From: Rhizophagus irregularis
Taxonomy: Eukaryota > Glomeromycota > Glomeromycetes > Glomerales > Glomeraceae
Direction: 5' to 3'
Assembly (NCBI RefSeq): GCF_026210795.1
Contig: NC_089435.1
Span: 4,526,001-4,590,000 of the forward strand
DNA: 64,000 nucleotides
This document shows positions 36,258 through 46,833 of this stretch, piece after piece. Under the pieces are notes generated by a model. That model made no database searches and had not been told where the DNA came from. It worked only from the letters and a program-made list of their open reading frames with translations. The position numbers and the translations under genes were made by a program. Position 1 is the stretch's first letter, and every line of letters starts with the position of its first letter.

Positions 36258-37859
36258 ATGTCATTATATTTACCAACAGAATTATTGGACAAAATTTTTT
36301 CTTCGATTGATGGAAATGATATTAAAACATTACATTCTTGTATATTAGTGAATAGAGTTTGGTGTAATACGATGATTCCATATTTATGGAAAAGTCCTTT
36401 TCATCTAGCAATTATGCATCAAACGGAAAAACTTGTACCCGCATACTTTCCTTTTTTTTCCAAAGAAGCAAAACATATTTTACAACTTCATATACCTTCT
36501 ACTTCACCGATTTTCGATTATCCAATGTTTTTAAGAGAATTGGATTTTAATGAAGTTTATTTATTAATAAGAAAATGGTGTGACTTTAAAAATAATGCAA
36601 CAAATAAATTCATCGGATTTGAAGTTTTTAAACAACGAGGACGACAAACTCTACTTTTACTTCAAGAGCTAAGTAAATTATTTATGTTAAAGTGTAATAA
36701 ATTAGAAAATTTGTCTTTGGATACTAGGTCAATTAGATATGGACCTTATGGAAATTTGGCTGAATGTATGTTGTTAACACAGTACCCCGGAGCATCACAT
36801 TGTCTTGCTCCATTAAAGAAATTTGTTTCGAGAGGATCGTATGATAAAGATGCAATATTCAGATCAATGGTTCATTATTGTAAAAATATTGATGAAATGA
36901 TTATTGAGGATAATGATTCTACTGAAAGTGAATCACTTGTAAATTTAATTACATCTCAAAAAAGATTACAAAAATTTACGATTGGAAACTGGTGGGGATC
37001 TTTATCAAAGATATTAAAATCTTTGGGTAATCAATGGAATAGTTTGATTTATGTTGAAATTCATGGATGTCACTTCTATAATTATTTGGATGATTCTTCA
37101 ACCTTTGAAGGACTAATTTGTTGTAAAAATTTAGAGACTTTAAAGATTGAAGATTGTTATAATTTAACAAATGACATTATGAAACCATTAGGAAATACGA
37201 TATTCCCAAAATTACATACTCTTTATTTCTCTAATTATAGGGTAATTGATGATGATTTAGGAGATCATCCTTATCAAGGAATAATTCAAAACAATGATCA
37301 AAATATTCCAGATCATCCTTACTTAGCACTAATAACTATTATTAAGAATTCAAATGCAACATTAAGAAATGTGAGATTAAATATGGATTTGGTTAATTAT
37401 CCTAATATTATTTCAATTTGTGCGACATATTGTCCGAACATTACTTATTACAAAGCAAGAATTCAAAATCATTCGGAGATGAATCAATTATTACAACTCC
37501 TAAAATCTTGTACTCAATTAGAACAACTAGAGATAACAGCAGAAAAATGGGATAGTTCAGTCTCTATTGGATTGCCATGGGAAATTGATTTATTCTTTCC
37601 AGAAATTGGAAAATTATTACCAAAAACTTTAAAATATTTTGATATTGATGGATGGAGTTGTACACCATTGGGTTTAAGTAATTTTTTAAAGAATTGTAAT
37701 GTTGATATTAAGAGGATGAGTTGGATGTGTTATATTAGTAGCGCTGATTATTTGGACGTTATAGAGAAATATGCGAAATTAAAGGGTAGAAAAGTTAATG
37801 GACACAGAGAAAAAAAAGAATGGGGTCTTAATCTTACTTTGATTGTAGATTTTGACTGA
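36258..37859 (+). CDS. F-box protein with LRR-like repeats
   Basis: Intact single-exon ORF of 533 residues. The N-terminal F-box is plain: LPTELLDKIFSSIDGND then CILVNRVWCNTMIPYLWKSP (residues 5-46). The rest has irregular leucine-rich segments (LENLSLDTRSI, LETLKIEDCYNLTND, LEQLEITAEKWD), a typical substrate-binding solenoid. F-box proteins join substrates to SCF ubiquitin ligases through Skp1. Families of hundreds of such F-box genes are usual in arbuscular mycorrhizal fungi, and this one has the same style. No membrane segment or signal peptide. The target is unknown. Confidence 0.88.
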   Translation: MSLYLPTELLDKIFSSIDGNDIKTLHSCILVNRVWCNTMIPYLWKSPFHLAIMHQTEKLVPAYFPFFSKEAKHILQLHIPSTSPIFDYPMFLRELDFNEVYLLIRKWCDFKNNATNKFIGFEVFKQRGRQTLLLLQELSKLFMLKCNKLENLSLDTRSIRYGPYGNLAECMLLTQYPGASHCLAPLKKFVSRGSYDKDAIFRSMVHYCKNIDEMIIEDNDSTESESLVNLITSQKRLQKFTIGNWWGSLSKILKSLGNQWNSLIYVEIHGCHFYNYLDDSSTFEGLICCKNLETLKIEDCYNLTNDIMKPLGNTIFPKLHTLYFSNYRVIDDDLGDHPYQGIIQNNDQNIPDHPYLALITIIKNSNATLRNVRLNMDLVNYPNIISICATYCPNITYYKARIQNHSEMNQLLQLLKSCTQLEQLEITAEKWDSSVSIGLPWEIDLFFPEIGKLLPKTLKYFDIDGWSCTPLGLSNFLKNCNVDIKRMSWMCYISSADYLDVIEKYAKLKGRKVNGHREKKEWGLNLTLIVDFD

Positions 37860-38180
37860 GATAATATGAAATGTAGTTCAATATAAAGTGATTCTCATAT
37901 TTCAGTTCTTGAATTTTTCTTATATTTTACAAAAAAATTTGATTATCTTTTAAGAACCTATTTATTCAAAATGATACGGACGTTTAAATTAACTTTAGAG
38001 AAAAGCGAATCAAAGAATGATTAATGTAATATAAAGAAAAATATATAGATTCATAAAATATGCAACAAAATTGTTTAAATGCATAAATTATTTATTATAG
38101 AAAATTTCAGCTAATAAAATTATCTAATTTAAAATTGATCAATGTCACCTGCTGTCTCCTCAAGTATACTATTATAAATA
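37860..38180. other. AT-rich 3' region of the F-box gene
   Basis: No gene seen; probably the 3' untranslated and intergenic sequence. Confidence 0.4.
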
Positions 38181-38195
38181 ATAATGAGTAACCGA

Positions 38196-38460
38196 TATTT
38201 ACACTCCTATTGAAGTCAAAGCTAAACTTGGCGGCATCACAGCTTTTACCTATCACCAAAATGATTCTAAATCTACCCTCACGAAGAGCCTTAAAAAACC
38301 CGTAATTGATTTTGTACCCTCTTTCAAGATAGTTTGGACTTCAGGTTAAAAAGGTGAAGAATTTGCATGGAGATTAAGCGAATTAAATGATAAAAGATTG
38401 TACTTGTTGATATTACTTGAAAGGAAGACAACATCACCAAACTGGATAATTAAAAACTGA
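38196..38460 (+). pseudogene. Decayed coding remnant of unknown family
   Basis: One frame reads TPIEVKAKLGGITAFTYHQN ... VIDFVPSFKIVWTSG, a TAA stop, then KGEEFAWRLSELNDKRLYLL. Both halves look like protein, and the stop could have come from CAA or AAA. No family recognised. A 69-residue frame at 38765-38974 (DVTKRRVVNLFQQYYTHQSP...) may be another piece of the same or a neighbouring dead gene. Confidence 0.4.
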
Positions 38461-38764
38461 CCATCAACCATTATAACATAATTATCAAAAGTTTGTTTGA
38501 TAAAGCTACTTCAAAAATATTTTACTATATGCAACCATTGACAACTATGAAATTTAAATTATTTGGATCTAAGAATATATAAATTAGTGAATGTTCTCAT
38601 ATAAATATTCCTTTTGATTAACAAAAAATCAATCAATCTTACTTGATTTCTTAAAATTTGCAAAAACACCAGCGTGAAAAAATAAAAATAATTTCATGTT
38701 GCTTTATCAACAGGTTTTCGTCCAAAGTGATTACCTTTGCCAATAATTATCTGCAGAATTAAAC

Positions 38765-38974
38765 GTGTATTTCTGGAGTGACGATGATAAGGCATTTAAT
38801 CACTGTATGGAGGATATAATTTTAAAGCTTTCAAACGTGGAAACCATGACCGATGTAACGAAGCGACGTGTTGTGAATTTATTCCAACAATATTACACGC
38901 ATCAATCGCCATCACTAAAAACTTACTTCTCAAGATATTCTTATAGTGTTGCGGAAGGATATTTCAGGAGATGA
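38765..38974 (+). pseudogene. Short coding-like fragment
   Basis: 69 residues, MYFWSDDDKAFNHCMEDIIL... then SYSVAEGYFRR. Amino-acid usage is balanced, unlike the surrounding AT-rich frames. No start context, domain or partner exon is evident. It probably belongs to a decayed gene. Confidence 0.3.
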
Positions 38975-39659
38975 TTCAACCGGTCGAGTTGACTATGCAA
39001 TCAAAGCTCTAGAAGACCTCTGAAGGAAAATCTCATAATATTAAGATTGGATATGCGCAAGTAAGTCTACTATTTAGACTCGCGTTTTTAGAAGATTCAA
39101 TAATATTAACGCATTTTATTCCTTAGAATCTGGCACAACTTGAAAGTGCATTCCAAACAAATAAGAAAAAACGGACCGAACAAATAATTGTGTATATTAG
39201 TCCACTATGACCCAACTTCATTGAATAATTCACATTCTTGTATAAAATTTGTCAATCACTCAATAAAATTCGTATAATCCGCCTAATCCATTTTTCCCGG
39301 CTCTATAGATGTACAAATCAAAGCAGGTATATTACTCTTGTCATTTTGGCCTTTGCAAGAAAATATGAATAAAATGTCTATAAATTTAGCGTTTTTTACT
39401 TCATAATTATGATTGATTATCTATCACGTGCTATAAATTTGGAAACTGTGGGTAGCTTTTCTGTTCTATTTTCTTTTTTTTTTTACGAAGGGTGATCCCC
39501 TTACATGGGGAACACGTCTGTTAACTTACTTTAGTTAGTTATTCTTACTATGTATTTTTACCTCTAGTATTTTTCCTACACAAAGTTAGTCCATATTTCA
39601 CTCTTGAAGAATAAAATAAATAAAAAACTACAATACAAGCGTAAGTTTACAGAATACCG

Positions 39660-40880
39660 GAATGACAGACAGTACATTAGTTGCAAAAGATTTCTATTCG
39701 TATTTTGGTGGCATAGATTCACTTCAGAATACGTGACAATACTAAATTTCGTAACATTTCTGTGGGATATTTGAAGCGAGACAATTTTTTAGGAACGATA
39801 AGATAGATTTTTATTTATGAGAAAGGAGAGAAAGATGAAGGAGAGGATAACTACAGAGAAAACGTTAAGCATGACGAAACAGAAGACACGATCTGTCAAC
39901 TAACTTCATTCACAATAATATACTTAATCATTTAAAGAAAGAAACAAATAATTTAGAAGAAAACGAAAATGACAACGACGAGCAAAATGAGGCCAAATCA
40001 AGTACACATAATAACAGCAATACACAAACAAATAATTTGCTGTGTTATCTTATCAAATTTCTCTTCACGCTTAATACTCACAAAGATTGGAAAATGGATG
40101 GTATAAACTTAAGCAATAACCTAAGGGGGATTGGTATAATTAAACGCGGCCATTTTGACCTCTCAGATACGGATTATACATCACAAATAAGTGATAAGCA
40201 TTGGATGAAGTCATAATCCCATTTTTATCAAAAGTTGAAGGATGGCGAAAAAAAGCTGATAAATATGTTTGGTGAAGAAAACAAAGGATGCTCTTAAAAC
40301 CAGTCATTTTGGCGAGAAGTAAAAGAGTTTTTGCAAAGCAAAATGGGTTCGAGAATGATGAGTTTACTGGAGAATCACCGCTTCTTTTCGATATAACTTC
40401 AATAAAATTACTCTGTGATGGTTATGTAGATTTATTTTTTTCACATGGCAATTAGCTACTTATCAGGATTGGCTAACAATATTCATGGACAAGATGACAG
40501 ATCATCTAGAAAAAGGAGATTGGAAGCTGATGAAAAGAGCCTTTGTCGCCTCAAAAATTATTAATAAAAATTTAGACAACGAATGTTATATGAGTGGACT
40601 GGGTTGCTGTGATTGCATGTGACTTGGTGTATTAATTTATTTGGAAGTCCAAAAGTGCTTCGTAAATAAATGCTTTCTTGACAAAGGAGAAATTCATTCA
40701 CCTGTCAAGGCAGAAATTCATTCTTTATAACTCAGATGGCAGCATATGTCTCCCATTTCGCAGTCTTTTCATTGAAGGATGGGCCTGATTTGATCGTGTT
40801 TTGGATAGGCATTGTAGCTCAATTTTTAATAGTCAGTATAGTTGGACATGTGCCGCTTCCTATTTGTGAAATAGATTGAC
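39660..40880 (+). pseudogene. Multi-frame decayed gene remnant
   Basis: Protein-like segments appear in shifting frames: TLVAKDFYSYFGGIDSLQNT, NDNDEQNEAKSSTHNNSNTQ, LATYQDWLTIFMDKMTDHLE and NLDNECYMSGLGCCDC. Several stops intervene. The sequence is clearly less AT-rich than its flanks. It looks like an old multi-copy gene with many lesions. No family name can be given. Confidence 0.4.
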
Positions 40881-41272
40881 TAGAATAATCTTAAAGTAAA
40901 ATAAATAAATAAGTAAGTAGACGCGTTTTTTCATGGTTTTTATTTTAATATTTTAGTTAAATGAAACAAGTCTTAAAGATTTATTTTTTCAATTTTATAG
41001 CGTAATTTCAGTATTTTGGTTAAATGAAATAAGTTTAGGAGGCTTAGGCTAAGTTCTTCAGCATATATAGAATTACCCAAATATTAGTTTTTTATCAAAA
41101 TATCTTAAAAGGTATGAACATTTTTGTGTAAAATCACTGTGCCACACGCAACTGGATTTTACCTTACAGCGTAATTTTGGCGCTTTTATTGGCCTTTGAA
41201 GATTAAGCAAACTCATTCCGCAGATGTAAAATTATTAGTATTTTTCAATTTTACTAAAAATTTTGTAAATAG

Positions 41273-41592
41273 TATTCTCCTAACTTTAAGCACCACTTTT
41301 TAAGGGAAAAAATTTTACTAAAATTAGGGGTGGTGAATTTTTTTTGTATCGTATTCCTTAATTTTATTAGATTTATTTAAAACTTCACATATATTGGTTT
41401 GCTTTACGGTACATGAATAATTGAAGAAGTTATTCTTGCTAAAAATGAAAAATTATCAAATTATCAAATGTAAAATATAAAATATAATGAAAATTAATAA
41501 TAAAAATTTTCAAATTTAAGGTGGTACTTATAATTTCCCCAAAATTTCAGGTGGTACTTAAAATTGGGCGGTGCTTAAAATTGGGAGAATAT
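41273..41592. mobile_element. Small MITE with TATTCTCC termini
   Basis: The left end TATTCTCCTAACTTTAAGCA and the right end, read inward, ATATTCTCCCAATTTTAAGC form terminal inverted repeats of about 24 bp with a few mismatches. Length is about 320 bp. TTAAGCACC/GGTGGTACTTAA words repeat inside. The target duplication was not resolved; TA is plausible. Confidence 0.65.
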
Positions 41593-42391
41593 GTTATTAA
41601 ATTTAATAAAATGTAAAAGTGATATTTTTAAATGTTTTTATTGTAAAAGTAAATAAAATAAAATTTTTTATTATAATATTCTAAGAAAAAAATATCTTTT
41701 TTTGTCTTTAAAGATAAATGTTATAAGCCAATCAAAATTTAGAAGTATGCCACAAAATCACATAGAAGAAAATTTTGTTTGATGCTGATTACTTTGCCAA
41801 GAAAGAATTTTGATGTTTGTATAGTAAAGTAAATAAAAATATTACAAATATGACACTATGTTATATACAAAGTAATATTAATGATAATATAGCAGATATT
41901 CTAATACATAAATTTTATTATTTTAATAATGTTAATATAATTACAAATGTGTTTTACAAATTATTTAGTAAAGAAATTACAATTAAGAAAAATAAAATCA
42001 CTAAAAGAACTTCTTTATTTCTGAACTAAAATACATTTTAAAAAGTATTTTACAGCTTTTTAGTTCTTTAACAATATTATTATTATCTGCTGCAATCAAT
42101 ATTTCTTTTCAGAATAGATAATCATTATTTAGTTCTTAATTCCAATAATTTATAATTTTTGCATTTGATTTCAGATTTTTCAGTTTTTTCAATAGATAAA
42201 GCAAAATATATATTGTATAACAAAAGAATATAGATTGCCTACTAGTTATGAATTGTAAAATTCTATATTATTATTTAAAATATCAAGTAAAGTATATACC
42301 TTATAAGTCATTTCACCATTAGAATTGCAAATTGCTAATCTTTAATTAACCAAATTATTTGTAATATTTATCATAATATTTGAAGAATATA
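41593..42391. other. AT-rich spacer
   Basis: Nothing supported. The 70-residue frame at 41817-42029 is Asn/Ile/Lys-rich low complexity. Confidence 0.4.
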
Positions 42392-42499
42392 CACTCCCCG
42401 GTAAAAAGTATCTGACTACCCTAAAAATTAAAAATCATAAAAAATTCAGTGGGCCCAACAATAAATTTATATTTATTTTAAAAGTTCGAGACATGAGTA

Positions 42500-42728
42500 A
42501 GGTTGCTTGCCGAAACCTAGGGGTTTAGGCAAGATGGCATTTCGCCGAAAAGCGAAATTCTGCCGAAACTATATTAAAGTTATATTAAAAACTGGTGAAA
42601 CTTTGGAGAAAGGTGAAACTGCCGAAACTTATTATAAATTCCAAGACTGCCAAAACTCTGCCAAAACTATAATAAATCTATAGTAAAATTTTGACGAAAC
42701 TAATCATAGGATTTTGAAGAGGCAACCT
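42500..42728. mobile_element. AGGTTGCTTG-family MITE, copy 2
   Basis: Starts AGGTTGCTTGCCGAAACC and ends GATTTTGAAGAGGCAACCT, inside TA/TA (42498-42499, 42729-42730). It is in the reverse orientation relative to the copy at 11546. It is inserted in the left arm of the fold-back element; the undisturbed right arm (about 43410-43430) shows the empty site (GTGTCTCATGTCTCG). Confidence 0.85.
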
Positions 42729-42961
42729 TAGACATGAGACACTTTTTAAAAGTATTTTTTTAGTTTAATTATTAGTAAAAATTGACGGAAATTTTTAATT
42801 TTAAAAATGGCAAAATTCTTAACTTTTTAACTAAAGCAGTTACGGCCAAATGAATGCCAGAAATCAATTCTTTGACTAAAAAATAGCTTATGTTTAAAAA
42901 ATCAGAAAGGTTGGACTGGTAGTTGTCAAAAAATCCACCACTGAAGATTATAATTTTTATA

Positions 42962-43158
42962 CAGTGATACCTCTATAAGTGCACCCTCTATAAGTGCACG
43001 CACTATATAAATTCTCTTTAAGTGCACGGTGGATCTGATCCCAACTTATAAGAGCTCTTAATATTTTACTCTCTATAAATGCACACTCTCTCTAAGTGCA
43101 CATTCTACTATTTTTTTACTATGGTCCCAAGGGTGGTGCACTTAGAGAGGTGTTACTG
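42962..43158. mobile_element. 197-bp pogo-like MITE
   Basis: The ends CAGTGATACCTCTATAAGTG and CACTTAGAGAGGTGTTACTG are flanked by TA (42960-42961, 43159-43160). TATAAGTGCAC words repeat inside. The termini belong to the CAGT...CTCT pogo type, but a different family from the 961-bp MITE. Confidence 0.8.
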
Positions 43159-43519
43159 TATGTAAAAACAGTAAAATCACCATTTTTGCCAAATTTTAGT
43201 GATCTTCAGTAGTGGATTTTTTGACAACTACCAGTCCAACCTTTCTGATTTTTTAAACATAAGCTATTTTTTAGTCAAAGAATTGATTTCTGGCATTCAT
43301 TTGGCTGTAACTACTCTAGTTAAAAAGTTAAGAATTTTGCCATTTTTAAAATTAAAAATTTCTGCTAATTTTTACTAATAATTAAGCTAAAAAACACTTT
43401 TAAAAAGTGTCTCATGTCTCGAACTTTTAAAATAAATATAAATTTATTGTTGGGCCCACTGAATTTTTTATAATTTTATAATTTTTAGGGTGATTGGATA
43501 CTTTTTACCAGAAAGTGTA

Positions 43520-43952
43520 CATTTTAGTGGTAAATTTTTAATGAGTAAATTTTTACTAAAACTTATAAAAGTTCTCTAGTATACTTAGTTTGAAATCATT
43601 TATTAATTTAACTACAAATTAGAAGTATACTTAGTTTAAGATCATTTATTAATTTAATTACAAATTAGATAAATAATAATATTTTCATTTATCATTATGT
43701 GCAATATATTCAATATATTTTAAAATGTTCTGAATATTTGAATCATTTAACAATTTTAGTATTTTCACTTTATGCTTTAAAATTTTTTTTTTTTATTAAT
43801 TTATTATAAATGTAATTTTGTCATATTATAACTATGCTTACTTATATATACTAAATTTATAAAAATGAAAAAAATAAAATATATATAAGAACTAAACATT
43901 ATGAGACATAATTACTTTTTCAAAGAAAAAGTTAACCTGTTATTTAAACTAG
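43520..43952. other. AT-rich spacer
   Basis: A short direct repeat (AGTATACTTAGTTTGAAATC / AGTATACTTAGTTTAAGATC) lies at 43578 and 43624. No gene. Confidence 0.4.
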
Positions 43953-44619
43953 TACAGTCAACTCTCTTTATAGTCACACATTTGGGACAGTCCATATTTG
44001 GTGATTATAAAGAGATGTGACTATATAAAAAATTTCTTATATTTGTATATCATAATTCCGGCCAAAAATTAACATAATTTTAGCCAGAATTATACTTAAA
44101 ACTTTATTGTATCGTAACTTCGCCAATATTAATCGTAGAGAGATGATCTTACCGCCATTCGATTCGTCTTGATGAGACGGTTCTAATGGTATAAAATACG
44201 TCGAAATCCAATCACTAGATTAATTTCCGAAATTAAAAAAATATTAATGGTTTTTGTGTAATAACTCTGCCAATATTGATCCTAGAAAGACGATCTTACT
44301 ACCATTCGATTCGTCTTGATGAGACAAATCTAATGGTATAAGATACATCGAAATCCAATCACTAGATCAATTTCCGAAATTAAAAAATATTAAATGGTTT
44401 TTAAGTAATAACTCCGTCAATATTGATCACAGAGAGATGAGCTTACCACCATTCGATTCGTCTCGATGAGGCGATTCCAACGAGCTATAAATCGTCATTT
44501 TACAATCACTAGGTACCGAGAAATCTAGCAAAATGTTAAATGGCGCAGTAAACGTAAATCAAGAAATATAATAATGCCGATGTTTAACATTTTGTTGAAT
44601 AACTCGTCAGCCAGTGATC

Positions 44620-44635
44620 GGAAAAGGATAAAACT
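44620..44635 (+). repeat. Target 16-mer, copy 1 (left of LINE)
   Basis: GGAAAAGGATAAAACT, identical to the empty site at 11078-11093. Confidence 0.9.
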
Positions 44636-44764
44636 AAAAACTAACTCTCTCCCGTTCTGCTCACTTGACAATATTTACGAAAAAATAAAAAATTTTTTCG
44701 GAGTTTTTTATTACTTTTTCTTTATAATTTCTTTATTTTAGATAACTACTACGACACTTTACAA

Positions 44765-46261
44765 ATGGGTAAAGATAACAAAAAGAAAAATAACCAGTCT
44801 AACAAAGATACTACATCTAAACGTCCTGCCTCTAGCTCTCCAACTGGCAACGTTTCTGGTCAAGGTTCCTCTATGTCTGGCCCTTCGAACACTCCACCTT
44901 CGACCACCTCTACTAATAAACGTACCAGAGTCAGTGCTGAAGACTCTGTCATGGATGTTGATAAACCTCTCACGCCTCCTGGCCCTGTTGAGACAACTTC
45001 CGCTGAGATACCTTCTCAACCTGATACCTCCTCTCTTGATGCCTCTCAACACGCTCCTAACGATAAAGGCAAAAGCCCAGAAATTACTCCCGCCGTTTCC
45101 TTCCCTGAACGTGCTGCCTCCCCGGACGCGTCCCAAGCTGCAGTACAGTCTCAACCTACACTTTTTTACGCCTCGGCTGCTCCTAATGACGTCGAAGGCT
45201 TTTGGACTCACTTCGCTTCGAACCGCGACGCGTGCGACGCGGTTGATAGGCAACTTTCCTTGTTTCCCTCTTATGGTAGTCGTGCCACGTGTAGTGGTTC
45301 CAACGATTTGAAGAGGATCATCATCCACTTCCGAAAAAAGGATGATCTTGACAAAGCCACAGCTTCCGCTATGGATTCCTTGTTTGGCTTGCATTTCCAT
45401 GCATATGACCCCCAGGCTATTAAGGCAGACGAACACGCGCGTACCCTGGTGGTTACCGATATCCCCCTTTTTATAACTGACGCTCTTTTGCGTGGTACTT
45501 TTTCTCGTTACGGCAATATTACTTGCTGCCATACCCGTTTATCTAAACTTTATCGTACTGCATACATTACCTTTGAATCTACTGGTGCTTTACGGGACCT
45601 CGACTCTACCTGGGGCGTCCTTTGTGGAGGACATTGTTTGCGTATCTGCCCCGCTACCTTCTCACCTGACCAACGTGCTGAAAGACGCGCTTATGTCGCT
45701 TTACTTGCCGGTCTTCCGCGTGGTACTATAGCGGTCGATCTTGCTGAAATTGCCGATGAAATTTCCGCTAGATCTGTCAATGTTCCCTTCTCTATGAATT
45801 CCTACAATCCGAAACCTTACGCTTATTGCCATTTTGCCTCTGAAACGGCTATGGAAAACGCTAAATCTATTTCATGTGCCCTTAAGAAAGTTGGCCTTAC
45901 TTGGCATTCTCCGGATGAAGTTACTTCTCTTTGTCATCGATGTGGTCGCCCGAACTGTAACCCTGATCGATGTGGTTCTTCATCTAGACCTAATCGCCCT
46001 TCTCGCCCTTGGCAATCTAATGATAAATTACGTGCTTTATATAATAAGCATCTACCTCCTTCTCATCCTGCTAAACGACATAACCGTTTTGCCCGCCCTG
46101 ATAACAATAATGATGGACAAAGCCGTACCAATGCTTCTCGCCATCGTTCTAAATCCAGACCTAATAACCGACAACAATCTCGTTCTCGTTCTCAACATCG
46201 ACCATGGAATCGTGACAATCTTAACAACAACAATAATAATCAACGTCGTCGTATTCCCTGA
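44765..46261 (+). CDS. LINE ORF1, RRM-like and zinc-knuckle RNA-binding protein
   Basis: 498 residues, intact. Residues 1-140 are Ser/Thr/Pro-rich and probably disordered. About 223-300 (RTLVVTDIPLFITDALLRGT ... AYITFESTGAL) has the shape of an RNA-recognition motif, and a second such segment follows at about 305-385 (YVALLAGLPRGT ... YAYCHFASETAM). At about 389-402, CHRCGRPNCNPDRC is a Cys4 knuckle. The tail (405-498) is Arg/Asn/Gln-rich and basic. ORF1 proteins coat the LINE RNA and help form the particle. Its stop overlaps the next ATG (TGATG at 46259-46263), suggesting coupled translation. Confidence 0.85.
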   Translation: MGKDNKKKNNQSNKDTTSKRPASSSPTGNVSGQGSSMSGPSNTPPSTTSTNKRTRVSAEDSVMDVDKPLTPPGPVETTSAEIPSQPDTSSLDASQHAPNDKGKSPEITPAVSFPERAASPDASQAAVQSQPTLFYASAAPNDVEGFWTHFASNRDACDAVDRQLSLFPSYGSRATCSGSNDLKRIIIHFRKKDDLDKATASAMDSLFGLHFHAYDPQAIKADEHARTLVVTDIPLFITDALLRGTFSRYGNITCCHTRLSKLYRTAYITFESTGALRDLDSTWGVLCGGHCLRICPATFSPDQRAERRAYVALLAGLPRGTIAVDLAEIADEISARSVNVPFSMNSYNPKPYAYCHFASETAMENAKSISCALKKVGLTWHSPDEVTSLCHRCGRPNCNPDRCGSSSRPNRPSRPWQSNDKLRALYNKHLPPSHPAKRHNRFARPDNNNDGQSRTNASRHRSKSRPNNRQQSRSRSQHRPWNRDNLNNNNNNQRRRIP

Positions 46262-46779
46262 TGCAAATGAACTTGATCACTATGCCTGATGGCATGGATG
46301 TTACATATCCTGCTCCTCCTACTGTGCTTACTGATTGGAAATCTATTGGTGCTGCTCTTGAAAAAGTAGTTGAAGAATTAGCCCTTCTTACCACACAATT
46401 TGCTTCTATGAACAGCCGCATCACTAATTTGGAATCTGCTATGGCTGCTCGTACTCCTATTCCTGGACCTTTTGTCGCTAAACCTTCTTCCTACATCCCT
46501 TCCTCTATGCAAGGATGGGATGATACAGTGAATCGAACTGATAATAATATCCTTGTTGATGTTAATTCTCCACCTTTGCAATCAACAAGTGGTTTTTCCC
46601 CGATTCCTCATTTTGCTCCCATCCCACCTTCCAACGTCACTCCTTCCTCCCCTATTGATATGGAACAGCGTCTCTCCTCTCTTTCTGATACTGTTGCCTC
46701 TTTGGCTGGTTCTATTAAAGAAGGAATCCAACAAAACAACCTCATCTTGGCTCGGCAACAAGGCCAAGCCAATCAATAA
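46261..46779 (+). CDS. Small LINE ORF between ORF1 and ORF2, coiled-coil
   Basis: 172 residues, intact. The start ATG shares its A with the ORF1 stop. Residues about 20-55 (KSIGAALEKVVEELALLTTQ, then MNSRITNLESAM) and 125-165 (MEQRLSSLSDTVASLAGSIK) look like short coiled coils. The middle is Pro/Ser-rich. Codon use matches ORF1 and ORF2. It may be a detached part of ORF1 serving multimerisation; a real separate protein is suggested by the tight TGATG junction and the open frame. No known domain recognised. Confidence 0.7.
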   Translation: MQMNLITMPDGMDVTYPAPPTVLTDWKSIGAALEKVVEELALLTTQFASMNSRITNLESAMAARTPIPGPFVAKPSSYIPSSMQGWDDTVNRTDNNILVDVNSPPLQSTSGFSPIPHFAPIPPSNVTPSSPIDMEQRLSSLSDTVASLAGSIKEGIQQNNLILARQQGQANQ

Positions 46780-46833
46780 TTGTTCTTTTTTTTTTTTCCC
46801 CCTTCTTTATTACCGATTTATCAGTGTGTAATA

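Larger units (their letters stand above)
42392..43517. mobile_element. Fold-back Tc1-like MITE with two nested MITEs
   Basis: The ends are CACTCCCCGGTAAAAAGTAT and, inward from the right, CACTTTCTGGTAAAAAGTAT, with TA on both sides (42390-42391, 43518-43519). Apart from the insertions the arms are mirror images over about 330 bp (left 42392-42945, right 43190-43517). The loop is occupied by a pogo-like MITE (42962-43158). The left arm holds an AGGTTGCTTG MITE (42500-42728). The GGTAAAAAGTATC terminus resembles those of Tc1-type transposons. Confidence 0.85.

Noticed and set aside
44759-45532. 257-residue minus-strand ORF and other frames overlapping the LINE
   Set aside because: Arg/Ser-rich shadow of ORF1; codon bias and domains support the plus-strand frames only.
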